A DNA stretch of 64,000 nt from NCBI RefSeq assembly GCF_019977735.1, contig NZ_AP025018.1:9490580-9554579 (forward strand), read 5' to 3'. A program made the translations under genes and the position numbers. This document shows, one piece after another, positions 1 through 8,773 of the stretch. The notes beneath the pieces were generated by a model. That model was given only the letters and a program-made list of their open reading frames with translations, did no database searches and was not told the DNA's origin. How positions within the stretch are numbered: the first letter of the stretch is position 1; the number at the start of each line of letters is the position of its first letter. This stretch comes from Calothrix sp. PCC 7716 (GTDB lineage: Bacteria > Cyanobacteriota > Cyanobacteriia > Cyanobacteriales > Nostocaceae).

Positions 1-50
1 CTCATAATTAGGAGAGATGGCAGCTTTGGGTTTCCGGGAGATGCAGACGA

Positions 51-1583
51 ATGAGTCAGAGCGAGCGCAAATTTAATAAACAGTTAATCGATAGAGCGCT
101 AGAAGATATTCTCCCTCCAGCGCTTAAACCTTTTATCTGTCGTAAGATGGAAGACAAGTATGGTTCAAACTGGATGCAGGAAGCTCAACGAGGTTTGGAA
201 CACTACTACATTGACGGCGCCGATCTAAAATGGAATGACCCAGCAGCAGTAATTAAATTATTGCTAAATCAATGGAGAGAAGCTTTTTACGAACGGAACA
301 AGCTTGAAAATCGCGAACGTAACTGGGTTGAAGAACTACGTAATATCCGCAATGAAATCAAGCACAATAACGATGTATTTGATTATGATTATAGTTTTCG
401 TGCGCTCGATACTATGGAGCGGTTATTAGTTGCTGCCGAAGCTAAAAAAGCTGCCCAACAAGTCAAGCAGTTAAAAGAACAGTTGCAAAAATCGTTACCA
501 GTAGGAGTACGTGGTGAGTTTCAAGCCCTAATTCAGGAGAAAACAGAGGGTTTTACAGGGCGCCATTATGTCTTTCAAGCAATACAAGAATTTATTGATA
601 CTCAGCCAAAGGGATACTTTATTATTGAGGCAGACCCAGGAGTGGGTAAAAGCGCTATCCTGGCTGAGTATGTAAAACGCGCGCAGTGCATATTTTATTT
701 TAATATTCGTTCTCAAGGCATTAATCGCGCCGAGCAATTTTTACAGAGTGTCACAAGTCAAATTATCTCTCGCTACAACTTACCTTATCCCTTAGAATTA
801 CCACCGCAAGCAACGCGCGATGGTAAGTTTTTGGGTAAATTACTCGAAGAAGCTGGCACCAAACTAAAATCGGGAGAAAAGCTAGTTATTGCCGTTGACG
901 CACTCGACGAAGTTGACCAAACTGACCATAAAGGCAGTAATATTCTTTATCTACCCATGACTTTGCCTAAAGGAGTTTACTTTGTCCTCACTCAGCGACC
1001 AATAAATTTACCTTTAAATCTTAACTCTCCTCCCCATCGATTCGACTTGATGCAGTACCAAGCCGAAAGCTTGCAAGACATCCAAAATTACATTAGCACT
1101 CGTACCCAAAATTCCAAGCTGTTACGAAAATGGATTGATGAGCAAGGAGTTAAGGTGGAGGATTTTGTCGTCCAGTTAGGTAACAAAAGTGATAATAATT
1201 TTATGTATTTGCGGTATGTACTGACAGATATTGAAAATGGGAAATACAGCAATTTAAGCATCGATAGTTTACCGCAAGGTCTTATGGCATATTATGAAGA
1301 CCATTGGCGCCGTATGGGAATGCTCGATGAACCCTTACCTATGCACAAAGTAGCAATTGTATACTTTTTAGCCGAACTGCGCGAACCAGTATCCCGTCGC
1401 TTACTTGCTGAGTTATCTGATGAAAAATCAGTGACAGTGCAATCGGTACTTAATGAGTGGAAGCAGTTTTTACGCGAAACACTTGTGAATACTGAAAACC
1501 GCTACAGTATTTATCATCAAAGCTTCTCTGATTTTTTATACCGTAAAGATATAGTACAAGCATATGGCGATGACTTTTCTTAA
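51..1583 (+). CDS. HEPN-NACHT type STAND ATPase (N-terminal part of a split gene)
   Basis: Predicted STAND-type signalling ATPase, 510 residues. Residues 1-130 resemble the Swt1-type HEPN domain, with an R-x4-H motif (RNEIKH) typical of HEPN ribonucleases. A NACHT-like P-loop follows near residue 197 (DPGVGKSA) with a Walker B acidic stretch near residue 285 (VIAVDALDEVD). The C-terminal helices resemble the region that normally continues straight into a YTLNHLPAH segment and WD40 repeats. Here that continuation lies in the next gene in another frame, overlapping by 20 nt. Deleting one T from the run at 1575-1578 joins the two frames. Family knowledge suggests a sensor-effector role, such as anti-phage or self/non-self recognition. 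The RNase activity is inference. Confidence 0.75.
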   Translation: MSQSERKFNKQLIDRALEDILPPALKPFICRKMEDKYGSNWMQEAQRGLEHYYIDGADLKWNDPAAVIKLLLNQWREAFYERNKLENRERNWVEELRNIRNEIKHNNDVFDYDYSFRALDTMERLLVAAEAKKAAQQVKQLKEQLQKSLPVGVRGEFQALIQEKTEGFTGRHYVFQAIQEFIDTQPKGYFIIEADPGVGKSAILAEYVKRAQCIFYFNIRSQGINRAEQFLQSVTSQIISRYNLPYPLELPPQATRDGKFLGKLLEEAGTKLKSGEKLVIAVDALDEVDQTDHKGSNILYLPMTLPKGVYFVLTQRPINLPLNLNSPPHRFDLMQYQAESLQDIQNYISTRTQNSKLLRKWIDEQGVKVEDFVVQLGNKSDNNFMYLRYVLTDIENGKYSNLSIDSLPQGLMAYYEDHWRRMGMLDEPLPMHKVAIVYFLAELREPVSRRLLAELSDEKSVTVQSVLNEWKQFLRETLVNTENRYSIYHQSFSDFLYRKDIVQAYGDDFS

Positions 1584-4500
1584 TAAAATTAAAGCTACGA
1601 TTGTCGATAAGTTTAGCGGGGGTCTAGCAACTAAGGATATCAGGAAACATTTAGATAGCTTGGTGTCTGAAGACAGAGACTATACCTTAAATCATTTACC
1701 TGCTCACATGGTTGAGGTTAATCGACTAGAGCAATTTTATCAATGGCTAACTAATTTCGATTTCATAAAAGATAAAATTTTTCATCCTGAAATTCCAATC
1801 CAAGCGTTAATAGAAGATTACAACTTAGCTTTGAATTCTGAGAGTTCATTTTCTGGCGAGCAAGCGGAAGTATTGAAATTAATTCAAGGAGCGTTGCAAT
1901 TGTCAACGCATATCTTAAATGAAGATAAAACGCAATTAGCAGAGCAATTGTTAGGGCGTTTGCTGCCTTTTGAAAATTTAGAAATTCAAAAGCTACTGCA
2001 ACAAGCACAGCAGAGCAAAAATATTTGCTTGGTTCCTCAAACACCAAGCTTGGCTCCTTCAGGTGGGGCTTTAGTGCGTACCCTCGTTGGTCATAGTGGC
2101 CCAGTTTATGCAGTAGCCATCAGCAGCGATAATAAATATGCCATTTCTGCTTCACACGACAAAACTGTAAAAGTCTGGAACTTGCAAACAGGAAAAGAAA
2201 TGTGTACCCTCGTTGGTCATAGTGACTCAGTTTATGCAGTAGCCATCAGCAGCAATAATAAATATGCCATTTCTGCTTCACATGACGATACCTTAAAAGT
2301 GTGGGACTTGCAAACAGGAGAAGAAATACGTACCCTCACTGATCGTACTGGCAAAGTTTTAGCAGTAGGCATCAGCAGCGATAATAAATATGCCATTTCT
2401 GCTTCCGATGACAAAACCCTAATAGTATGGGACTTACAAACAGGAGAAGAAATACGTACTCTCACTGTTCGTACTGGCAAAGTTTTAGCAGTAGGCATCA
2501 GCAGCGATAATAAATATGCCATTTCTGCTTCTCGTGACTATGCATTAGAAGTCTGGAACTGGCAAACAGGAGAAAAAACGCGTACCCTTGCTGCTCATAG
2601 TAGCAAGATTTATAAAGTAGCTATCAGTTGCGATAATAAATATGCCATTTCTGCTTCACATGACGATACCCAAAAAGTATGGGACTTTCAAACAGGAGAA
2701 GAAATACGTACCCTCACTGGCTTTAATGGAGTAATCAGTAGCTATAATAAATACGCCATTTCTGTTTCTCGTGACAATACCCAAAAAGTATGGGACTTGC
2801 AAACAGGAGAAGAAATACGTACCCTAACTGGTCATCGTCGCTCGGTTAATGCAGTAGCCATCAGCAGCGATGATAAATATGCCATTTCTGCTTCCGATGA
2901 CAATACCCTAAAAGTATGGGACTTACAAACAGGAGAAGAAATACGTACCCTAACTGGTCATCGTCGCTCGGTTAATGCAGTAGCCATCAGCAGCGATGAT
3001 AAATATGCCATTTCTGCTTCCGATGACAATACCCTAAAAGTATGGGACTTACAAACAGGAGAAGAAATACGTACCCTCAGTCGTCATAGTAAATCAGTTA
3101 ATGCAGTTGTAATCAGCGGTGATAATAAATATGTCATTTCTATTTCTCGTAACAATACCCTAAGAGTATGGGACTTGCAAACAGGAAAAAAAATACATAC
3201 CCTCACTGGTCATAGTCGTAGTGTTATTAAGGCAGTAGCCATCAGCAGCGATAATAAATATGCCATTTCTGTTTCTGACACAACCCTAAAAGTATGGGAC
3301 TTGCAAACAGGAGAAGAAATACGTACCCTCCGCCATATTTGTATTGTTAAGGCAGTAGCCATCAGCAGCGGTAATGAATATGCTATTTCTGCTGATGATG
3401 CAGGCATAACCCTAAAAGTATGGGACTTGCAAACAGGAGAAGAAATACGTACCCTCTATGAGCATCTTGACTGGTTTTGTATGCCTTTTTATATTAATGG
3501 TTACAGCGTTAATGCAGTAGCCATCAGCAGCGATAGTAAATATGCCATTTATGCTTCCAATGACGAAAAACTAATAGTATGGAACTTGCAAACAGGAGAA
3601 AAAATGCGTGACTTACTCATTAATGATAAATTTGATGATAGTTACATCGTTAATGCAGTAGCCATTAGCAGCGATAATAAATATGCCGTTTCTGCTAGTG
3701 ACAGAACCCTTAAAATCTGGAACTGGCAAACAGGACAAAAAACGCGTACCCTCACTGGTCATAGTGGCGAGGTTTTGGCAGTAGCTATAAGCAGCGATAA
3801 TAAATATGCCATTTCTGCTTCTAGTGACAGAACCCTTAAAGTCTGGAACTGGCAAACAGAAGAAGAAATGCGTACCCTCGCTGGTCATAGTAGCACAGTT
3901 TATGCAGTAGCCATCAGCAGCGATGATAAATATGCCATTTCTGCTTCCGATGACAAAACCCTAAAAGTCTGGGACTTACAAACAGGAGAAGAAATACGTA
4001 CCCTCAGTCTTCATAGCGATGTTGAGGCAGTAGCCATTAGCAGCGATAATAAATATGTCATTTATGCTTCCTACGACAAAAACTTGAAAATTTGGGACTG
4101 GCAAACAGAAGAAGAAATGCGTACCCTCGTTGGCCATAGTAGCATAGTTTATGCAATAGTCATCAGCAGCGATAATAAATATGCCATTTCTGTTTATCAT
4201 GACAGAACCCTTAAAGTCTGGGACTTGCAAACAGGAGAAGAAATACGTACCCTCACTGGTCATAGTGGCGAGGTTTTGGCAGTAGCTATAAGCAGCGATA
4301 ATAAATATGCCATTTCTGCTTCTAGTGACAGAACCCTTAAAGTCTGGAACTGGCAAACAGAAGAAGAAATGCGTACCCTCGCTGGTCATAGTAGCACAGT
4401 TTATGCAGTAGCCATCAGCAGCGATGATAAATATGCCATTTCTGCTTCCGATGACAAAACCCTAAAAGTCTGGGACTTACAAACAGGAGAAGAAATACGT

Positions 4501-6585
4501 ACCCTCCCTAGTTATAGTTACTCGGTTAAAGCAGTAACTACCACCCACATGCGTGCATTTGACGACGATTTGTGGGATGAAGGTCATAGAGGTCATAGTT
4601 ACTCGGTTAATGCAGTAACTATTACCAACGATAATAAATATATCATTTCTGCTTCTTGGGATAAAACCCTGAAAGTCTGGGACTGGCAAACTGGAGAAGA
4701 AGTTGCCAGTTTTACAGGTGAAAGCGCAATGTTCTGCTGTGCTGTTGCAAGCGATGGGGTAAGAATTATCGCAGGAGAAGAATCTGGACGGATACACTTT
4801 TTGCAGTTGAAAGGGGTTGAAAAAAGCCAAAAGTTAAAAAGTAAGCTAGGTAAGACAGTACACTTAGAAAAATGTTTTCTAGGTAAGACAGTACACTTAG
4901 AAAAACGCTTTGAAGATTATCAATGTCTAACTGATTTCGATTTTATAAAAGCTAAAATTTTTCATCCTGAAACTTCAATCCAAGCGCTAATAGAGGATTA
5001 CAACTTAGCTTTGAATTCTAAAAGTTCATTTTCCAGCGAGCAAGCGGAAGTGCTGAAATTAATTCAAGGAGCGTTGCAATTGTCAGCGCATGTTTTAAAT
5101 GAAGATAAAACACAATTAGCAGAGCAATTGTTAGGGCGTCTGCTGTCTTTTGAAAACTTAGAAATTCAAAAGTTACTGCAACAAGCACAGCAGAGCAAAA
5201 ATATTTGCCTGGTTCCCCAAACACTAAGCTTGACTCCTCCAGGTAGGGCTTTAGTGCGTACCCTCGCTGATCATATTGATCAGGTTAGAGCAGTAGCACT
5301 GACTAGCGATAATAAATATGCCATCTCTGCTTCTAGTGACAGAACCCTTAAAATCTGGAACTGGCAGACAGGAGAACAAATACGTACCCTTACTAGTCAT
5401 AGTAGCACGGTTTCGGCAGTAGCGATCAGCAGTAATAATAAATATGCCATTTCTGCTTCATATGACCATACCCTAATAGTCTGGAACTGGCAAACAGGAG
5501 AACAAATACGTGCCCTCACTGGTCATAGTAAATCTGTTAATGCAGTTGCAATCAGCGGCGATAATAAATATGCCATTTCTGCTTCCAGTGACAAAACCCT
5601 GAAAGTCTGGGATTTGCAAACAGGAGAACAAATACGTACCCTCACTGGTCATAATGACTGGGTTGGTGCAGTAGCCATCAGTCACTATAACAAATACGCC
5701 ATTTCTGCTTCCTGGGACAGTACCCTGAAAGTCTGGGATTTGCAAACAGGAGAACAAATACGTACCCTCACTGGTCATAGTAAATCGGTTAATGCAGTAG
5801 CGATCAGCGGTGATAATAAATATGCCATTTCTGCTTCCAGTGATAAAACCCTGAAAGTCTGGGACTGGCAAACAGGAGAACAAATACGTACTCTCACTGG
5901 TCATAGTGGATTGGTTAGTGCAGTCGCAATCACCAGCGAAAATAAATATGCCATTTCTGCTTCTTGGGACAAAACTTTGAAAGTTTGGGAATGGCAAACA
6001 GGAGAAGTAATTGCTAGCTTTACAGGTGAAAGTGCAATGATCTGCTGTGCTGTTACAAGCGATGGGGTAAGAATTATCGCAGGGGAAATTTCAGGACGGA
6101 TACATTTTTTGCAGTTGAAGGGAGTTGAAAAAAGTCAAAAATTACAAAATCATGACCAAAACAACCTCCTGAAAGACCAAGATGTTGGAGATGATTACGA
6201 GACAGCAGCTACTTATCACCAGCTAGGTAAAACAGCACACTTAGAAAAATGCTTTGAAGAAGCACAAATTTATTACCAAAAAGCACTCCAGATTTATGAG
6301 ACTACTTGCGATTACGAAAGTGCAGCCGATGATTATTATAACTTAGGCTTAATAGCAAAGCAGCAGGAACGCTTTGAGGAGGCAATTTCTTCTTTTGTCA
6401 AAGCCTTGAATATTTTTGAGGATGTATACGATACCGAAAAACATGGAAGTACAGTTAAGCAGTTAGGAAACATCTACAAAATCTTGGGAGAATACCTGTT
6501 TCAGGTAACTTATCATAAGGTAATAGGTGAAAAGTGTCCAAAACAGTTATTTTCTGCACTTCAGGCATTAAGTAAAGTAAATTAG
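1564..6585 (+). CDS. Giant WD40 repeat protein with internal duplication and C-terminal TPRs
   Basis: 1,673 residues. The first ~180 residues are the helical linker usually found between NACHT and WD40 parts of one protein (YTLNHLPAH at about residue 40). About 24 WD40 blades follow (GHS-x-AVAIS-SDNKYAISAS-KVWDLQTGEE), interrupted near residues 1120-1232 by a second copy of the same linker (1741-2080 versus 4921-5260, offset exactly 3,180 nt), then more blades and TPR-like repeats from about residue 1540. Some blades are identical in DNA: 2821-2946 equals 2947-3072, and 3748-4005 equals 4249-4506. GGCGCC, common elsewhere in the window, is absent. The protein probably forms beta-propellers serving as the sensor of the upstream HEPN-NACHT ATPase. 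The start overlaps the upstream stop, so it is either translationally coupled or simply the second half of a frameshifted gene. Confidence 0.8.
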   Translation: MAMTFLNKIKATIVDKFSGGLATKDIRKHLDSLVSEDRDYTLNHLPAHMVEVNRLEQFYQWLTNFDFIKDKIFHPEIPIQALIEDYNLALNSESSFSGEQAEVLKLIQGALQLSTHILNEDKTQLAEQLLGRLLPFENLEIQKLLQQAQQSKNICLVPQTPSLAPSGGALVRTLVGHSGPVYAVAISSDNKYAISASHDKTVKVWNLQTGKEMCTLVGHSDSVYAVAISSNNKYAISASHDDTLKVWDLQTGEEIRTLTDRTGKVLAVGISSDNKYAISASDDKTLIVWDLQTGEEIRTLTVRTGKVLAVGISSDNKYAISASRDYALEVWNWQTGEKTRTLAAHSSKIYKVAISCDNKYAISASHDDTQKVWDFQTGEEIRTLTGFNGVISSYNKYAISVSRDNTQKVWDLQTGEEIRTLTGHRRSVNAVAISSDDKYAISASDDNTLKVWDLQTGEEIRTLTGHRRSVNAVAISSDDKYAISASDDNTLKVWDLQTGEEIRTLSRHSKSVNAVVISGDNKYVISISRNNTLRVWDLQTGKKIHTLTGHSRSVIKAVAISSDNKYAISVSDTTLKVWDLQTGEEIRTLRHICIVKAVAISSGNEYAISADDAGITLKVWDLQTGEEIRTLYEHLDWFCMPFYINGYSVNAVAISSDSKYAIYASNDEKLIVWNLQTGEKMRDLLINDKFDDSYIVNAVAISSDNKYAVSASDRTLKIWNWQTGQKTRTLTGHSGEVLAVAISSDNKYAISASSDRTLKVWNWQTEEEMRTLAGHSSTVYAVAISSDDKYAISASDDKTLKVWDLQTGEEIRTLSLHSDVEAVAISSDNKYVIYASYDKNLKIWDWQTEEEMRTLVGHSSIVYAIVISSDNKYAISVYHDRTLKVWDLQTGEEIRTLTGHSGEVLAVAISSDNKYAISASSDRTLKVWNWQTEEEMRTLAGHSSTVYAVAISSDDKYAISASDDKTLKVWDLQTGEEIRTLPSYSYSVKAVTTTHMRAFDDDLWDEGHRGHSYSVNAVTITNDNKYIISASWDKTLKVWDWQTGEEVASFTGESAMFCCAVASDGVRIIAGEESGRIHFLQLKGVEKSQKLKSKLGKTVHLEKCFLGKTVHLEKRFEDYQCLTDFDFIKAKIFHPETSIQALIEDYNLALNSKSSFSSEQAEVLKLIQGALQLSAHVLNEDKTQLAEQLLGRLLSFENLEIQKLLQQAQQSKNICLVPQTLSLTPPGRALVRTLADHIDQVRAVALTSDNKYAISASSDRTLKIWNWQTGEQIRTLTSHSSTVSAVAISSNNKYAISASYDHTLIVWNWQTGEQIRALTGHSKSVNAVAISGDNKYAISASSDKTLKVWDLQTGEQIRTLTGHNDWVGAVAISHYNKYAISASWDSTLKVWDLQTGEQIRTLTGHSKSVNAVAISGDNKYAISASSDKTLKVWDWQTGEQIRTLTGHSGLVSAVAITSENKYAISASWDKTLKVWEWQTGEVIASFTGESAMICCAVTSDGVRIIAGEISGRIHFLQLKGVEKSQKLQNHDQNNLLKDQDVGDDYETAATYHQLGKTAHLEKCFEEAQIYYQKALQIYETTCDYESAADDYYNLGLIAKQQERFEEAISSFVKALNIFEDVYDTEKHGSTVKQLGNIYKILGEYLFQVTYHKVIGEKCPKQLFSALQALSKVN

Positions 6586-6616
6586 AAGTATTCTTTTCTA
6601 AAAAAGAGTGCAATAA

Positions 6617-6756
6617 TATGATTGGACAACAAATCCTTTCCTTGTAGTTTGGATTTCAGATTCTGACCACAAAATTATAAATGAATCTGTCCACAGACTA
6701 AATTCTCACCCAGTTATGCGCGATTTCATAGCAGAGTTTGGTTATATTTATAGGTG
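6617..6756 (+). pseudogene. 3' fragment of a DUF4303 gene
   Basis: The 140 nt before 6757 encode about 45 residues (NPFLVVWISDSDHKI... to EFGYIYR) nearly matching the last 45 residues of the intact DUF4303 protein at 43286-43867. The N-terminal three quarters are missing. An in-frame stop lies just upstream and there is no start codon, so this is a remnant left right after the WD40 gene. It belongs to a duplicated two-gene module with the following gene. Confidence 0.75.
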
Positions 6757-7220
6757 ATGAAAGAAATAATAGATCATGTTAAGCAAAATATAACGCCTGA
6801 AAAAATATTTTGGGCTTATCCGATTGCGCTCAAACTACAAGAATCTGACTATAGTTTAGCATTCAATGGGCAATAGAATGCATCAAAATATATGGATATG
6901 AATTTAACCAGGATAAATTATGCCAAATGGATAAATATATTCAGCAAATAGACGAGCGAGATATTTTAACTGCTTCACAGTGTGTCGAAATCAGCCGAGA
7001 GATATGGTATTTGCCAGAAAGGGAAGATGTGCAAACTGCTGTAGCTCAACTGTGGGGTTCTATTAGCTTTAAATATGGAGAAGAAGAAGGTATGCATCTA
7101 GCAAACGACATCGCTGGAGTTGTTGGGTTATTACTTCCTGATGTATCCAATCGTTCTTTATTAGATAAATATTTAAGTGCTGCTCAGAGAATTTATGAAG
7201 AATATTTTTCGCAAAAATAG
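6757..7220 (+). pseudogene. Unknown 154-residue gene with a one-base deletion, partner of DUF4303
   Basis: Starts at ATG 6757, one base after the stop of the DUF4303 fragment. Reading begins MKEIIDHVKQNITPEK and hits TAG at 6874. Adding one T near 6866 gives F-N-W-A-I-E-C and reads on to 7220, total 154 codons. The remaining open piece from ATG 6927 encodes a plausible 97-residue helical protein. A second copy begins at 43867, again directly after DUF4303, but is truncated after 29 codons. The function is not recognised. Its fixed place behind DUF4303 suggests a two-gene module. Confidence 0.6.
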
Positions 7221-7342
7221 TGTAAAGTATTTTTACTTGATAAAATACTTAGTTTGCAACAATACAAAGTATTTTTATTTTAACTCGTGGAGCCATTGCT
7301 ATCCAATAAACCAAACCAGCTATAGCGAATGACTATTAGTTC

Positions 7343-7503
7343 GTGTCATTAATTTTGAGTGGTAGAAATATTGGCAACGGATTATGAACGGATGTAACGG
7401 ATGGCTAATTTTCTGTAATTATATCTTTGTTTGTAACAAATAAATTATCCGTTACATCCGTTGCATCCGTTGCTAATATACTCTCCAAAATTAATGACAC
7501 AGA
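7343..7503. repeat. MITE-like imperfect palindrome with ATCCGTT repeats
   Basis: The arms start with GTGTCATTAATTTT at about 7344 and end with its complement at about 7503. Inside are AACGGATGTAACGGAT at 7387-7402 and the reverse complement ATCCGTTACATCCGTT at 7447-7462, followed by further CATCCGTTG units. It is the only clear structure in the 415-nt gap before the next gene. It may be a non-autonomous element or a large hairpin. No target duplication was identified. Confidence 0.55.
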
Positions 7504-7590
7504 CCACTATTTTTCGTAAACAAAATCCCAATACTAAAATATATAAATTTATCAATTGTTAATATTTATACATCAGTAGTTTTATTTTAC

Positions 7591-7600
7591 GGCTCACGCC
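7591..7600 (+). promoter_or_regulatory. Shared upstream motif GGCTCACGCC, copy 1
   Basis: GGCTCACGCC ends 35 nt before the GTG start at 7636. The same decamer lies at a similar distance before other small genes (14799, 23120, 24436, and a one-base variant at 15122). The role is unknown; it could be a promoter element, an operator or a 5'-UTR hairpin (GGC/GCC stem). Confidence 0.45.
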
Positions 7601-7635
7601 TCTATTTCTGTGAAATATTTACAGAGGTAACAGTC

Positions 7636-7983
7636 GTGGAAAGTGCTGAACAAATTACTGCCAAACTTAAGCGGTTTAGTGACTCTGATGAGATTTATAA
7701 GCATTGGTTAGGTATCAAATATACTTCAGGTATTAAGTATCTTGCTGAAGCTGCTGAATGCTTTTGGTTGCTTGATGCTATAGCTTCACATCAAAATGCT
7801 AATCTACTATCCTTACCTCAACTTCGGGAATTCCAAATTTGGCGCCTAGTTGTACAAGAAAAATCTGGTGTCTTAATTTGTGAGTGGGATACAAACCAAG
7901 AAGTTTTGCGACAGGAAATCCCGTACACAAATTTTCCTCTACCTCGTATCAAACTTTACCTGATAGAAAAAGTATTGCTGTAA
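7636..7983 (+). CDS. DUF6876-like small protein
   Basis: 115 residues, GTG start with an AGAGG ribosome site 8 nt upstream. The pattern YLAEAAECFWLLDAIASHQ, then LREFQIWRL, then IPYTNFPLPRIKLYLIE resembles DUF6876, a cyanobacterial family of unknown function common on plasmids and mobile regions. The upstream leader carries GGCTCACGCC. The next gene lies 55 nt downstream on the same strand. No enzymatic motif is visible. Confidence 0.65.
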   Translation: MESAEQITAKLKRFSDSDEIYKHWLGIKYTSGIKYLAEAAECFWLLDAIASHQNANLLSLPQLREFQIWRLVVQEKSGVLICEWDTNQEVLRQEIPYTNFPLPRIKLYLIEKVLL

Positions 7984-8038
7984 CAAGCGTGAATATTAAG
8001 CACAAATCAATACAGGCGCCAACAATCCTTCTTCCGCT

Positions 8039-8329
8039 ATGAATAAAAACAACATAACCCAGCTAGAGCTTGATTTCTCTGTAATTCAAAGAGGTACGAA
8101 AGTTCGGGTGAGTGGGTACGATTGCCATAACTGGCTAGACTTAACAAATTGTATCGGGGTTGTTGATTCTTATTACCAACCCACAGGCGATTATCTCGTT
8201 TACTTCAAAGATAAACCAGGGATTGCTGAAGGTACTCGTTTAGTTCTTTATTATAGGCGCCAGCAATTAGAGGTAATTCCTGGTAAACGTGGTAAGTGCA
8301 GTTGGGAGTATTTAGTGCGCCAAAAATAA
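8039..8329 (+). CDS. Small hypothetical protein
   Basis: 96 residues, not recognised. The middle (TKVRVSGYDCHNWLDLTNCIGVVDSYYQPTGDYLVYF, written here only as a guide to its beta-rich KOW/SH3-like look) suggests a small barrel, but no family can be assigned. It is co-directional with the DUF6876-like gene and lies upstream of the polymerase-like gene. A GGCGCC lies in the leader 22 nt before the start. Confidence 0.5.
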   Translation: MNKNNITQLELDFSVIQRGTKVRVSGYDCHNWLDLTNCIGVVDSYYQPTGDYLVYFKDKPGIAEGTRLVLYYRRQQLEVIPGKRGKCSWEYLVRQK

Positions 8330-8403
8330 ATAAAGACCACAACGCCCACGACAATGTAAACTGCTACTCAGCAACTACACCTTTCTATAACTGGCGCCGT
8401 TTC

Positions 8404-8628
8404 TTAAAATTCTTCTTCCTCAGTCTCCAAAGCAGGAGGAAAATCCTGTGCTTCCAACCATTCCTCAAACAACCTCTCGGATTCTTCAAAGTCTTCTTCC
8501 TGTTGCATTCGTAACCCTGCTATCGCTGCTAAATCATCAGCGTGAACTATACCCTGAGTTAGCAGTTCGCTCTGTGTATCAAAGCTATATGGCGAAGAAT
8601 ACTTACGCTGTGGTTTTGGGTTATCCAT
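8404..8628 (-). CDS. Small acidic hypothetical protein
   Basis: 74 residues, very acidic C-terminus ending in a run of Glu. The start at 8628 is preceded by a good GGAGG site about 10 nt upstream on the minus strand, which favours this frame over the competing plus-strand frames. It is transcribed divergently from the polymerase-like gene. Function not recognised; acidic proteins this small can be antitoxins or DNA mimics, but nothing here proves that. Confidence 0.5.
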   Translation of the reverse strand: MDNPKPQRKYSSPYSFDTQSELLTQGIVHADDLAAIAGLRMQQEEDFEESERLFEEWLEAQDFPPALETEEEEF

Positions 8629-8773
8629 AATATATAACCTCCGGCTTAATCCAAAGTATAGGTAGAATAACCTTTTAGCACTAAAGCGATAGCAAAACTT
8701 CTGTCCTAAGACCTATTAGTTAAAAACTAGCAGAAAACAAAATTGTAGGTGACTTTATTGCAGCACTTGCATT

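Noticed and set aside
2232-5997. Several minus-strand open frames over the WD40 gene
   Set aside because: They repeat with the WD40 period and are antisense shadows of the repeats; no start signals or independent composition.
2058-6150. Regular repeats resembling a CRISPR-like or satellite array
   Set aside because: Period is 126 nt and coincides with 42-codon WD40 blades in one open frame; it is coding repetition.
6646-6648. TAG as a premature stop in the DUF4303 fragment
   Set aside because: In the frame matching the intact gene the codons are CTT GTA GTT TGG, so there is no stop here.
8448-8630. Plus-strand frame opposite the acidic small gene
   Set aside because: The minus-strand gene has a good ribosome site and consistent composition; this frame has neither.
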